Positions 12,436-23,519 of a DNA stretch of 64,000 nucleotides are shown here, piece after piece. The notes below the pieces were generated by a model. It was given only the letters and a program-made list of their open reading frames with translations. It did not search any database and was not told where the DNA came from. The stretch comes from Isoetes taiwanensis (taxonomy: Eukaryota > Streptophyta > Lycopodiopsida > Isoetales > Isoetaceae): assembly GCA_021234155.1 (NCBI GenBank), contig JAJEKV010000020.1, positions 7,364,563 through 7,428,562 of the forward strand. Direction: 5' to 3'. Both the position numbers and the translations under genes were made by a program. The first letter of the stretch is position 1. Every line of letters starts with the position of its first letter.

Positions 12436-13556
12436 TTTTAGCCCCTGCATAACTGTGCGGGATGAACATATCCATCAAACTAGCAAAAGGCACGCCGGAA
12501 GGCTTTAGCAAGGTCAAATTGGTTAAGGCTTGGTAGTTGATTTAGGCTGCACAAAGTTATTTTATGCTATGTCTGAATGTCGATGTCGAACTGAAACTTA
12601 GAAGCAGAAAAGAGAAAGGGAAAGTCTTAAAATCACTGGAACTGGATCAAATGATGCATATGGAGGAAACCTTGCTTGCTTGGTTGAATTGGGTGCAAAA
12701 TTGGGAGGGATTGGAAGCGGTTTGGAGGGTAAATTCGACGGGATTAAGGGCAGAAATTGGATTTAGCAGGCAAATTGAGGAAAATGGAAAGATTTAAAAT
12801 GGGTTGGTGCAGGGCCGTGTCTGGTGGGTTGGTGCATGGCGTGGAAAGTGGCATCAGATTCTTGCCTTGGAAGCAATAACCATAGTTTGTCTAGTCCATT
12901 TCAAGAGAAAGCTCAACAAATCACAAAATGCCTATTTTTTCTACTCCAAGAAATGCTACAGAGACGAAAAAAGATTGGAAAAAGCAAGGCCGGAAGCAAA
13001 GCACCACACCCGATGGTGCAGCTTTGGAATGGGTATAATTGTAATAGATTGTATATATGCACCTTTACAAGCTAGTGCACAATAAATACTCTATGGTTAT
13101 TGTTACATTGACTAGGTAAGTTTGAAAAACAATTCATCTTGCATTCATCTTGTGTGACTATAAATTTATTAAGCCTGCTAGGTGCATATAAGCTAACAAG
13201 TTGACTTTTGATATTGATGCATTTTTTTTTCATTCTTCATTATCTTGTAGAATTTATTTGCGTGTATCATCTTGAAATGAGCTTGAACCTGAAAAATCCA
13301 TTATTCTATGTTTTGAGATTAATTTGCATGTGTTTGCACTCTATTTCCTCTTTATGTTATCTGGGAGGTATATACCAGGACAAAAATGGGATATGTGTTT
13401 GTTGTGACATAATAGGCTAGATTGGCCATTGAACTGATATACAATAGTTTTGCATTTCATAGCTAAGAAAAGAAAAGAACAGAAACTGAACGACCTTTTT
13501 CTTTCCTCTTTGTTGAGGTTTTTGATAGTACCAGGCTTTACATGATCCAAAAAGCT
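12436..13556. other. No recognised gene
   Basis: Open stretches at 12564-12797 and 12804-13085 lack recognisable domains and look like chance frames. This lies just 3' of the decayed ERECTA-like gene on the minus strand and may contain its 3' flank. Confidence 0.4.
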
Positions 13557-14838
13557 TCAACCTGATTGAGAAATGACTTCGCCGAACTTCATGAACAAAT
13601 GACCTCCAAGTGTGGTGCTTGTTGCAGACAAATTGTCTCTGTGTTTCCTCTTTGCATAATCATCCACGTACCTTCTTTGACTGAAGTTCTGTGCAAACCT
13701 TGGGGCTGGCGCTGTCCATTTCTTCTGAGATGGAGGAGGAACTAAAGACAACAAAACATTTGCTACATCATGCATTACAGGCCTTTGTGTGGCAAGCGTT
13801 TGGGTGCATAGCAGAGCTAGTCTAAAAGCCTTTTGAACTGAACTCAAATCTGTACAAGTAGCTTTGATTTCTGGCTCTACCACATCCATAACTGTATTCT
13901 TGTTGACATTAGACATTACCTGCAAAGAGTAATATTATACCTTAGCTCCTGAACTTGGAAAATAAGTACATTGGCAATTAAGTTGGATTAAAGGTAAAGA
14001 ATTACTCATTGGTGAAGATTTCTCTCATTGTCTACAGCCTTTTGCCCAGTGATGAATTCCAGCAGCACAATTCCATAGCTAGAAACATCTGATTTCTCAT
14101 TCAGTCTGGATGTCCTTGCATACTCAAGATCAATGTAGCCTATTGTTCCTAGCACATATGTCGATGTATGTGTTTTTGCTCTTGGCAACTCCAAAGTCTG
14201 AAAGATGGGCTTCAAAAGATTTATCAAGTAGAATTTACAAAATAAAATGTGCATTGATTTACAAGTCTGGCAGGGTGCAAACTAAATACAATGTGTTCAG
14301 GCTGAAGCAGTTTGAAAGCTGGGCTAGTATTGCTCCAGAAAGTGAATTGTACTCCAGTAACCTGCATATGGATAAGTAATTTAGAACACTGAAGAAACCG
14401 TTCATGCTTTAATCCAAGTTCTATTTTGCTTTGCTTCTAAAAACATCCTTACAGGGAGGGCATTAAGTGTTTGCAGCTGGCCCAACTCTGGAAGTATGCT
14501 TCCATTTAAATTGTTGTGTGAAAGGTCCCTGGACAATCATTTCTTCTAAATTAGTATATGTTTCTATAACATGAAAGCAATCAATATAGAGTGCATGAAA
14601 CACAAACTTACAAAGGATCAATACTTCTTAACATGCCAAATTTTGCTGGGATTCATCCAGTTAGTTTGTTATTTCTTATGATGCTACAAGAATATGGAAA
14701 GCAAGGACTTGTTAGCTGATTTGTTAGTATTTAAGTGAATAGTAGCATCAAATTGGAGCTGACTACAAAGTAAGCAGATGTTCCAAATCACCTAAGGAAT
14801 CTGGAAACGTCCCTATAAAGATATTATTTGAGGGGTCC
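13557..14838 (-). pseudogene. ERECTA-type LRR receptor kinase remnant
   Basis: Six exon pieces are in order on the minus strand. Four are LRR exons: 14838-14767 (72 bp, reads DPSNNIFIGTFPDSLGDLEH), 14683-14612 (72 bp, reads NNKLTG-stop-IPAKFG), 14528-14453 (reads DLSHNNLNGSILPELGQLQT) and 14361-14290 (reads LLEYNSLSGAILAQLSNCFS). All have AG before and GT after, and the introns are 83-91 bp. One 24-residue LRR per 72-bp exon is the known ERECTA-family layout. The kinase piece 14234-14009 reads [19 protein letters not shown], with the DFG motif, then shifts frame into [20 protein letters not shown] and ends [10 protein letters not shown]. The last exon, 13919-13557, follows CTTTGCAG and ends FMKFGEVISQSG before TGA, the usual ERECTA tail. 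Breaks: an in-frame stop in LRR 2, a frameshift in the activation loop, a stop at the 14006 junction, and no kinase N-lobe, signal peptide or transmembrane exon. These proteins normally act at the plasma membrane as peptide-hormone receptors; this copy cannot. Confidence 0.85.
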
Positions 14839-16179
14839 CTGACAAAGGGTACATAAGAACTGCCAATAATGCAAACCAGATGGCCATGGATGTTGTATCC
14901 ACCACAGAAAACTCCAATGACGACTGCCAAATATGACTGTGTTGGTCAAAAAAAATACAACATGGCTACAGAAACAGCCTTAACATGAGGTCCATTTAGA
15001 CAAATAAGAACATGCACTATTTTTTGGAAATGGCTAAATGCATGGACTTGTTGCAGAAGAGGGTATATCTAACAAAAGATGAAGCTTTTAGTGGTTGCAG
15101 CATTCCTCTGGATGACGGACAACATGGAATTCTTATGGAACTTGATTACTGGTTGAAATCCATACCGTTATCCAGCACTTACCATGGCCCTAACCCAAAC
15201 AGCAAGAATAAGAGTTCAAATTCTTATTAAAAAGTTTGAACAGGTGATTGGAAAGAAATGGATTATGTCTTACAATTAGATAGACCAAAAAATCTAGAAA
15301 AAACTCTTGATAGCTTACAGGAGGGTCAAATATGTTCAAAATCTGGCCTTCATGGGGCAATATGAGATTTAGGCACTGTATGAATTGTGGTAGTGGGCTT
15401 GCTCTGACAGAAAAGTAGCTATGGATGGAGCCAAGCATATCTGTGCAGAGACAAGAAATGTTTCAAACAAAATAACAGTAAAGCATTGGATACATAGCCA
15501 CACAAAATCTCACATCTTTACACAAGAGCTCGGCATCTTTTCTTCAAAAATAAAGTTGGTTGTCTACAATCTAGAGGGACTTACTGTGTTCCGATATTGC
15601 GAACCTGTAAGGATTCCGATGCCCATCTCCATGCCAATTTCCCAGGGTTATGCCCTAGATCTGGGAAAATGAAGATCTAACACCAAAATATTTCCTTCCA
15701 CAGCTGCTCTGTCAAAAAGGGTCGAATCCTGGCAATCATCTGGACTAAAGTAGAAATTTGAAGCATTTACTATCACATCCCTGGCAAAATGAGCTTGTAC
15801 ATGCCATTTCCTACTCTGTTTCTAGAATCAAATCGAGAGATTTTCTTAGTGGATGGTTGAGAATTTATGTGCAAGACCGATTCCATGGAGTGATTTGCTG
15901 TTTCAAAGCTCGACCCGATTGGGGTAGCTTCGATCGTCCAGACCAACAGCGACGGAATGTGAAGCTTTAAAGCGTAAAAAAAATGACCGGTGTGCTAAAA
16001 AACTTAAAACAGAGTAAAACCCAATACCTTGCACGAAGAGCCATGTTTGTTGGTCTTGCCGTAGTTAACTTCGTTCACAACTATATCTACTCCATGATTT
16101 TCAGCTGCAATGGATATTTGTATGGCTGCAAAAAGGGCATTTTAGACATTTTTGCATTACCGCAAAAAGATTTTTGAGA
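14839..16179. other. No clear gene; possible further decayed LRR exon
   Basis: More upstream exons of the ERECTA-like gene were expected here on the minus strand. One stretch, about 15408-15324, lies between an AG and a GTAAGC and has leucine-rich words, but it does not match the LRR consensus well. Nothing else is recognised. Confidence 0.3.
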
Positions 16180-16480
16180 TTTGCCTTCCATGGCCATCTC
16201 CGTCCCAATGGGGAATCAAAATCCGTAGAGGTATTAAAGTTTCCGAAGCAATGGCAGCCTCGGGCCAAGTGTCTAGCGAGACTATTTTGCCGCTGCGTAA
16301 GGGATTTATGCCTTCGCGGATCCTCGTGATTTTACTCAAAAACCGGAAGAGTTTGTGCGTCGATTTAATCTTTGTTGAGGTCGGGCGCCGAAAAACTAGG
16401 ATGGGATGTGTCGATTCCGGTGTCTATTATTCCAATCACAGTCGTGCAAATCTTCCAATCCACCCATATGCCATCTTCCC
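16180..16480 (-). pseudogene. Subtilisin-like serine protease remnant (catalytic Asp and His regions)
   Basis: On the minus strand one frame reads TTVIGIIDTGIDTSHPSF, the catalytic-aspartate block of plant subtilases (DTG at 16424-16416). About 210 bp further on another frame reads WDGDGHG (16204-16187), the catalytic-histidine block, preceded in mixed frames by residues resembling ARH and STDF-SP. The order and spacing fit plant subtilases in which the histidine motif is DGDGHGxH. In this copy the residues after GHG are RQ instead of the expected T/S-H, at least two frameshifts separate the blocks, and a stop follows the aspartate block. The oxyanion-Asn and catalytic-Ser regions were not found. 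It is a small decayed fragment; the family call is fairly safe, the subfamily is not. Confidence 0.62.
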
Positions 16481-16628
16481 AGTCCACCAAACAAATGCAA
16501 ATGGGAACACGAAAGCAAGGGCAAGCAACAAGAAGAATGAGGACCAAAGCCAAAAGCAGAGAAAAGAGAGGTTTTTTACCACAAAGGAAATTCTTAGAAA
16601 GCAAGAGGCTCGATGCAATTACTTGTTC

Positions 16629-16835
16629 GTGACCTTCTCCATCTCCGGCACGAGCGTATCCTCTGGCCTATTTTCCTGCCATTTTCTAATTTTCACAGCC
16701 GTGGAGATTGAAGATTCGAGATCGAACGGAGAAGCCACAGTCCACATCATTTTTTGCTGATCTGGAAATTACACGTGGATAGGTTAGGATTTGAGGAAAG
16801 GCTGTAGGCCCGGTAGGGCTGGTGTGCTAAAAATT
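16629..16835 (+). repeat. Dispersed repeat C, copy 1
   Basis: Direct copy of 22939-23130. Both start 'tgaccttctccatctccg' and end 'ggctgtaggcccggtagggc' plus 'tggtgtgctaaa'. The central part is more diverged. It abuts the foldback element on its right side. Confidence 0.85.
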
Positions 16836-16880
16836 AGTGGCTATTAATAGCCAAATAACTATTTTTGGGGTCTAAGCGAT

Positions 16881-17537
16881 TTTTGCAACACAAACCATTA
16901 ACATCCAACATATAAAAATTAAATCCCCCAACACATAACAACCAACACATAACAACCAATACATAACAACCATTGACATTAACAACCAACACATAACTAT
17001 CATTGACATTAATTAACACAAACATTGGGTCCAACACATTTAAATTAAAACCCCCCTTAAACACCCTTTGGTTTGGGTGTATATTCACACGGGGGGTGAC
17101 TCCGGGCAACGAGAGCTGTTGGATAGGCATATTCACCCCTTATTCCTTAATCTATACCGTACGTAAAGTTCCTCGTTTGTGGGGTATGCAAGTACAAAAT
17201 TTGCTATACTGTATAACAAGATTCGCAAAATACTATAAGATTTCAAGCGGAATACTATATGGTGTTGATTTCGTACGTGCAAAATACAATTATGAGGGCT
17301 CTCGCTGCCCTACGTCAACCCCCGTGTGAATATGCACCCAAACCAAAGGGGGTTTAAGGGGGGTTTTAATTTAAATGTGTTGGACCCAATGTTTGTGTTA
17401 ATTAATGTCAATGATAGTTATGTGTTGGTTGTTAATGTCAATGGTTGTTATGTATTGGTTGTTATGTGTTGGTTGTTATGTGTTGGGGGATTTAATTTTT
17501 ATATGTTGGATGTTAATGGTTTGTGTTGCAAAAAAAA
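16881..17537. mobile_element. Foldback-type element with ~236-bp inverted arms
   Basis: The left arm (16881-17116) and right arm (17298-17535) are near-perfect reverse complements around a ~180-bp unique centre. The arm ends are 'ttttgcaacacaaaccatta' outside and 'cgagagc/gctctcg' inside. Each arm holds several ACATAACAACCA-type repeats. The right outer edge carries the palindrome GGCCCCTTCGGGGCC at about 17543-17557; the corresponding left edge is degraded. The open frames in the arms are mirror images and not genes. A second, half copy lies at 41275-41600. Long inverted arms would fit a Mutator-type or foldback element, but no target-site duplication could be confirmed. Confidence 0.85.
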
Positions 17538-17744
17538 ATTTTTGGCCCCTTCGGGGCCTTACGTCACCCCCCGGATGTGACAAAAATTTTAGAATTCAAA
17601 CCAGGAAAAAACTAGAATTCATTTGAGGCTTTCATCACCTGTAGCTTTTGAATTTGATCACAATAAAACAAATAGAACATAAATAAAAGTTACCATAAAG
17701 ATAGAGCAGATTGATCCCATTATTCTGGAAGTCATAAAGTTTGC

Positions 17745-18640
17745 AACACAAAGAAAACCCCCTGTTATTATGCTACATATTGTTACTTCCGCTACAACTA
17801 TTTCTCTTTCACAATGACACCATTGTTTATCAATCCATATGATTTTGGATGTTCCATCTCTAGCTTAAAGGTAATGCATGATTCAACTTATGGTTCGATT
17901 AAACTTCCAAACCTACAATATAAATGCATTCTTGTGGCCACTGTTTGACTGATCTGCGTGACATGGAAAAGGGCGTGGAATAATCCGCCTGTTGTGTGCA
18001 TAAGAATCCGCTTGTTGATTGAAGCTAAAGGCTGGCTGCTATGAACAATCCGACAGCCAGAATATCCAAGAGTTGGAAGCAAAACAGAGGGCCTAAACTT
18101 GAATCTGCAAAGAAATCTTAGGAAGGAAACAAAAGGGAGTTTTGCAAAGACTACATTGTAGAATCAGAAACCAATACCTTGTAAAACAAAACATTATGCT
18201 AATCAAGAAACATTAAAAACAAATACCTTTGTAAGTGTGAGCAAAAAATCCATCTCGTGGTAGTAAAATCCACTCCGGCAATAAGAATCCAAGAGGGCAA
18301 GTACACATGCATATGCACACATGCACACACATGCACACATGCACTTGCACTTGCACTTGCACAATACACATGCACATGTATATACATGCACATGCACATG
18401 CACACACATGCACATGCACATGCATACACATGCGCAGTGTTCATGCACAAACACATGCAGAGGAAGACAACAACCCTCGGATTGTTCCAACCAGCGAAAA
18501 TCAACGGCCCATAAAGGGTGCACTCTAGAAATACTATTTAGTACACCTCAACGAATACAACAACGAAATCATAGAAAAACCATGTGAAAAATCGTATAAA
18601 AATCTAAAAGTAACCCCCTGTTATTGTGCTACATATTTAT
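17745..18640 (+). repeat. Dispersed repeat D, copy 1, with internal microsatellite
   Basis: This ~0.85-kb segment recurs inverted at 41606-42460. Matching blocks include 'ccatatgattttggatg', 'aaatgcattcttgtggccac', 'ggcggattattccacgccc' (inverted here), the CACATGCA-rich centre, and the right end 'aaccccctgttattgtgcta' plus 'catatt'. A related end word occurs at 17755-17783, so two end sequences may bound the copy. It encodes no protein; the His/Cys-rich open frames here are microsatellite artefacts. Confidence 0.85.
18300..18448. repeat. CA/TG-rich microsatellite (CACATG, TGCACT, CACATGCA words)
   Basis: This is an alternating purine-pyrimidine tract of about 150 bp built from ACACATGCAC and TTGCAC words. 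It lies inside dispersed repeat D. The inverted copy of the repeat has its own, differently arranged tract at 41815-41935. Confidence 0.95.
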
Positions 18641-20011
18641 GAAGGAGGTTTTTTTCTAAAAATGAAAAATAGCCATAGTTAAAAATAAGTACTCTATTAT
18701 TTGTTTAGGATTAGCCAAATGATTTTCCGTGGGATTAGCCTCTCTTTATATTACAATATTTATCTATTTAATTATTAATAGCCAAACAAAAATGAATTCT
18801 TATTAAAGATTTTTACGCATGCCCAGTTATCATAATAGTGACAATCATTTTTCAAACTATGAATTTCTATTGCGTATAGCAAAGATCATCTTTAAAAAGG
18901 AATATCCATCTAGATGCCTTTAAAAAGGAATTGTAAGTGATGGCCAATATCCATCTAGATGCCCGAGTTGGTTGCATAAACTCTTCCTTCAAGGATATCA
19001 CCATATCTAGAAGGGTATCACTACATTGAATGTAGATCAGACTATGAATATTATAAGCTATGTTGTGAGCTTCTGTTGAAAGTTTTTAATATTATCGTAT
19101 GTTCCTTGATTGTCGATTATCTTGTGCAATTGTTGAAGAGGCAACCTATAACATAAGATTTTCAAAGGTTGAGGGGTTTATTCGACGACTGAAACGTATT
19201 AGTAGTATGATGTCAGAAAATGGGTTTTTGGGATGCCCATGGTCGGTGTGCTCTGGTCGACCCATTTTCCTTTTTAGAAGTGGTGTTCTGGCAGAGGAGA
19301 GGAGAGGACATGGAGTACTGCGGTAGGACAAGGCGGCATGGCCATGGTGGATGGGTTTCGGCTGGAGCCAGATTCTGAAGGTGTTCTGCAGGGTGTGATT
19401 CAAAGAGCCGGATTGCGGAGATGTTTCTGGGTTTTTGGAGATGTTTCCGAGATGTCTCTGGAAGTCTGGCGGGTTTGCAAGCATGGTAGATGCAACGAGG
19501 TTTCTGGAAGCAGTAACTTGGAGGCATGGCAGACATAGGTAATGTTCTGTAAATTGGATTTCTAGTGACATCTCCTTCATGCAGAGCTCCTGCAACAAAG
19601 CTCTTTATTCATTTGTTATGGTTCTTTTGTGTTCTAGCTTCTGATTGCGAATCGATGTTCTGTGCTGCACCATTTGTTGAAGAGTATTTGATATTTCGTT
19701 TTTAAGGCTGCAATATTCTAGGTCTTTTTGCGGCAGATTTAACAGAGAAAGAATTAGGGTAAGGACTGGGAGGAGAGTATAGCCTGATTTTAGAAGGGGT
19801 TTTGGTGGATGCCATATGCTACTAGTGTTCTAAATCAGGCCAGGTAAGGCCAATTTATTGTATATCCTTATGCATCAGATTCAACGGCTCCTGAAGGACA
19901 TGCTCGCAGATTAATGTGTTGCAATTTTTCCCTTAACCTTTTGGATATTCAACTGCTTTTGCCAGCCGCCTCTGCTTTTGACAGCCTTTGACAGCCTATT
20001 TGTAGGACCAC
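18641..20011. other. No recognised gene
   Basis: Overlapping open frames at 19099-19598 on both strands have no recognisable domain. Short repeated words such as 'gaatatccatctagatgcc' at about 18900 and 18945 suggest old local duplications. Confidence 0.4.
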
Positions 20012-20142
20012 AACTTTCTGCTCCATGAATTCTTGTCTATAACTTTCTGCTATAACTTTCCAAACTTTCTAACTACAAAGTTTGTCTAACAAAGTTATGC
20101 AGCTCTGTCCATAGAAGACAAGAACTCATGGAGCAGAAAGTT
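20012..20142. repeat. Inverted repeat; right half duplicated at 21812-21869
   Basis: The left arm 20012-20040 ('aactttctgctccatgaatt' and onward) pairs with 20111-20142 apart from a few mismatches. The right half with its left flank (20088-20143, including 'ttatgcagctctgtccatag') is repeated almost exactly at 21812-21869. This suggests mobility of a short repeat. Confidence 0.8.
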
Positions 20143-20354
20143 ATTTGCTTTCGATTTTGGCCTGCTTTGCTTTGCTATGATCTGCTCTGTCCCGAACCAA
20201 CCGCATTGTTATCTTATACTTTTTCCTTAAGTACATTGCATTGTTGTCCCAATCTGTTGTGTTTCAATCGAGAACTCAACCCAATCAGTTGCATTTCAAT
20301 CCAGAACACATGTGTTTGTGACTTTGGATTTGAAGTCCTTATACAACAGCCTTG

Positions 20355-20500
20355 TTGTGAGATCTGGCAGCGATTTGAAATCCCTGGGGTGCAAAGCCTG
20401 TTGTTTATATGTGTTCGTGAATTACTTCCCGCGAAGTACCAACGTTCTGTGAGATCTGACAAGGGGTTGAAATCCCCGGATGCAAAGCCTGTTGTTTGTG
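20355..20500 (+). repeat. Two diverged copies of a ~52-bp block, period about 93 bp
   Basis: 'tgtgagatctggcagcgatt' at 20355 and 'tgtgagatctgacaaggggt' at 20449 each continue through 'gaaatcccc/tgg', 'tgcaaagcctgttgttt'. The 140-codon open frame across this region (20128-20550) matches no family and probably comes from a retroposon body. Confidence 0.75.
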
Positions 20501-20599
20501 CTGCTTTTGTAATTCTTGCAATTCTGTTGTTGTGCAACTGGCTGTGCTAGATCTGTGTATTTGTGAAGTAGCATTATTAATGTTTTGATTAATGTTTTT

Positions 20600-20664
20600 G
20601 TTGTATCGTGTGTTTGTTGGGTTCCCGTGGACGTAAAAATTCATCTTATCTTATCTTATTATGA
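20600..20664 (+). mobile_element. Retroposon-like 3' end with ATCTT-type tail
   Basis: The sequence reads 'ttcccgtggacgtaaaaatt' followed by 'catcttatcttatcttatt'. The same 3' word, CCGTGGACG then TAAAAATTC, ends another element at 28650-28750 on the minus strand, where the tail is TTCTA repeats. A shared 3' end with different short tandem tails suggests a LINE or SINE family that primes on simple repeats. No target duplication was identified. Confidence 0.45.
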
Positions 20665-22204
20665 TTTTGAAAACCATATGTTGAGGTGGAAAATGGGGTT
20701 TGACCCCATCTTGATTTTTGCTCAACGGTTGTGGTTCTTGGAGAAGGAATATGGCATAGCATATTCCCTTCATCAAGGGCTTAGAATTAGCGATTACAGA
20801 GAATTGTAGTAGAATATGTCTAAAGCTATAGAATTTATATTTTTTTGCTTTTTCCAGTTAGAAAAAATAGCCAAGTGAAAGTTTAAAGAAATCTTAATCG
20901 CCAAGTCCAAATACATATTAAATGTAATGATAATATAACTTTAGCCAAAATATAAATGTATTATTATTATTATGACCATTAGAATTTTAAGGCTAGACAC
21001 CCCCTAAGTTGCAATCTTATGTCCCTACTCATAGCTTATATAGAGCCCGACTACACTCCTAAAAAAATTGAAACTATGGTACGTTCTAAGTGGTCATCCC
21101 AGCAAGTTGCTTGTGCGTGTGATATTTTGAAATGGCCACACCATATGGGTCTAAAGTTTTAGCAAAAATCAAATTGGATACTTATAGAGTGAGAATAATA
21201 AGTTGGTATTTCGAATTGACCAGTACCCTTTGGTCGCAGTGAAAATGCATCCTATTCCGATGTGGCCCCAATATTTTACAAAAAATGTGGATGTGTGACC
21301 AATTGGCCCGCCAAAGCCACTAAAAAATATCCTGATGATTGGGATTGCCATGGCTGGAGTAGTTAGTTGGAGAGGGAGGAGGTTGAGGGGTGAAAAGAGA
21401 GAAGTCAAAATCCCTAAGGAGAGAAAGGGGCTAAGAAGGGGGAAAAAGATGCGTAGAGTAAATCCGTGCTCAAAATTGAAATTGGGGAGCTAAAATAGGC
21501 CAAGCCCCGTAGAGAGTGGTCAAAACCCTAGAGAGAGAACGTGGCTTGATCATTACACTCTATGAGATTACGCCTTAATTCGTCAAGTCAAAAAGCTTTG
21601 GCATATACATGATGCCAAACACTCGTTGCAACCCTATACTCATTGCATCTGAACCATTCATCCAGAGAATCTACCAGAGGATATACCATATCCTCAAAGC
21701 GTGTCCATACACCAAAAAATAAGATGGGCTCAAACACCTATTTCCACACCACCCTAAGTCAATCACACAGTCAAATACATATAACACAATATCTACACAG
21801 AAATTATTGGCAACAAAGTTATGCAGCTCTGTCCATAGAAGACAAGAACTCATGGAGCAGAAAGTTATAGAACAAATTTGAATCCAAACCAAGAGCATGC
21901 ATTCAAATTACAAGAACATATGTGTAGAACACAAGCTCTGGAACTTAAAACAGCAGCGTCACAAGCTGGCATTGAAGCCCATGAAGAGGCAGAACATTAT
22001 AAATGCCAACAATGCAACAAACTATAATTTAGGAAGCAATGGCCAGCTCTGCCACATGATTGACAACAGTGCAACAACGCAAGTGCATAAAAGGCAAATA
22101 CTCCCAATCAGAGGAGGCAACGCATGTATGAAGAATGCATATTCGACTGTTCTTGAGAAGTTTATCAACCTGCCAAATACTGTTACACTGTGCTACAAAT
22201 ATAT
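20665..22204. other. No recognised gene
   Basis: Apart from the 21812-21869 repeat copy, nothing could be assigned. Open frames at 21643-21870 and 21897-22226 lack domain features. Confidence 0.4.
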
Positions 22205-22207
22205 TAA

Positions 22208-22595
22208 GGCCTTTTTTCCACGGTAGTCTTATTTCTACAAGTCACATATTTTATCAAATGATGTTTGGCCACCTATTGTCTTAAAAGTTTTTTACTTTTC
22301 CACTATAAAAATAAGACATGTCTTATTTAGGTTCGGGATAGGTTTGGATTGTTAATGGAGTCTTATTTTATTCCAGGGGATTTCCCCCGCCATAAAATAT
22401 TATAACTAAAAATAAGACGTGTCTTATTTTTTCATGGTTTTCCACTAGTATTTTAGTAGTGTCATATTTTATGACTACCATGCAGTGGAAAAGCAAGATT
22501 CAATTTGTGTGTCTCATTTTTAGCCCCGGATTCACAAATGGTGTCATACATGGTATATGGCAGTCGTATTTCGAGACTACTGTGGAAAAAGGGCC
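22208..22595. mobile_element. Tourist-like MITE (PIF/Harbinger type), 388 bp
   Basis: The ends are inverted repeats: GGCCTTTTTTCCACGGTAGT at 22208 onward, and on the minus strand from 22595 GGCCCTTTTTCCACAGTAGT. TAA trinucleotides flank both ends (22205-22207 and 22596-22598), the TWA target pattern of PIF/Harbinger MITEs. Inside are two near-perfect palindromes, AATAAGACATGTCTTATT (22310-22327) and a related one at 22408-22429. There is no coding capacity. Confidence 0.75.
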
Positions 22596-22938
22596 TAATA
22601 CCGCTTTAATCAATACTCCATCTCATCCACCCATTCTTCTCTACAATTTCACTCAAATAAGTTTGAAGGAAAACAATCCTGACATAAAATTTCCAGGATC
22701 TCCCTTATAATACCTTGCTAGCTGACTTAAAAAGGTCAATTTCGAAAAGGATATTGTTTTTGAAGTGAGAATTGTCACAGATATTTTAGAGCATGGAAAT
22801 GGCCATGCAAAAAGTACACGGCCATGCTACACATCTGCTCACGCTTCCACATGTGCACCTATCAATGCTTGCAAAATTGGGGAACCAAACCCAATAGAAG
22901 ATGTTGGCATCTACAGCAACCTCTTAGAAAATTATCAG

Positions 22939-23130
22939 TGACCTTCTCCATCTCCGTGCCCCGGCGCCCATTTTTTGCCAAATTTCTAATTTTTCTGGCC
23001 TTAGATTTGTGAAACTAGAGATCTGGCGGTGTAAATAAGCCACATCAGATTTTGATGACATGGAAAATACACGTGGATAGGCTAGAATTTGAGGAAAGGC
23101 TGTAGGCCCGGTAGGGCTGGTGTGCTAAAT
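22939..23130 (+). repeat. Dispersed repeat C, copy 2
   Basis: Direct copy of 16629-16835, sharing both ends and diverged in the middle. Confidence 0.85.
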
Positions 23131-23350
23131 AAAAAAACCTTTCCAAAATGACTTCCTGAAAAACCTTGACCATGCAAACAAGAGAATCCAATTCATGACG
23201 TCAGCATTATACGGTTTTAGCATGCAAACACTTTCAGAACCATACCAAATCTTATGTAATATCTGACCTCCTCTTCAATTGCGGAAGATAATAGTTATCG
23301 TGACAATTTTTAAGAAAACTTTTTAAGTGTCATTGTGTGATGTGGACTTA

Positions 23351-23415
23351 CATATTACAAGAAATTTATCGCGGCGGCCAAGGCCGCCACGAACATTTCT
23401 CTTCATAAAGGCGGC
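23351..23415. mobile_element. Possible CACTA-type transposon terminus
   Basis: 'tattacaagaaatttatcgc' followed by GGCGGCCAAGGCCGCC resembles a degraded CACTA end: a CACTACAAGAAA-like start, then a GC-rich subterminal palindrome. The first bases read TATTACAAGAAA instead of CACTACAAGAAA. No partner end or transposase was found. Confidence 0.35.
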
Positions 23416-23419
23416 AAGT

Positions 23420-23519
23420 TTCTTTTTCTTGCGCCATATTCTAATACACTTTCGTATATATCTAGAATATTCTTTTTCTTGCGCCATATTCTAATACACT
23501 TTCGTATATATCTAGAATA
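23420..23519. repeat. Perfect 50-bp tandem duplication
   Basis: Two identical 50-bp copies (23420-23469 and 23470-23519), each starting 'ttctttttcttgcgccatat' and ending 'tatctagaata'. Perfect identity implies a recent event. Confidence 0.95.

Noticed and set aside
17326-17580. 84-codon frame in the foldback element and its mirror at 16834-17136
   Set aside because: The two translations are the same because the arms are inverted copies; they reflect repeated GTTATGTGTTGG words.
18199-18587. Cys/His- and Met/His-rich open frames on both strands (also at 41726-42068)
   Set aside because: They are translations of the CACATG-type microsatellite, open on both strands and in several frames.
20128-20550. 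140-codon plus-strand frame as a gene
   Set aside because: It contains two diverged copies of the same ~52-bp block and leads into a retroposon-type 3' end. No domain was seen.
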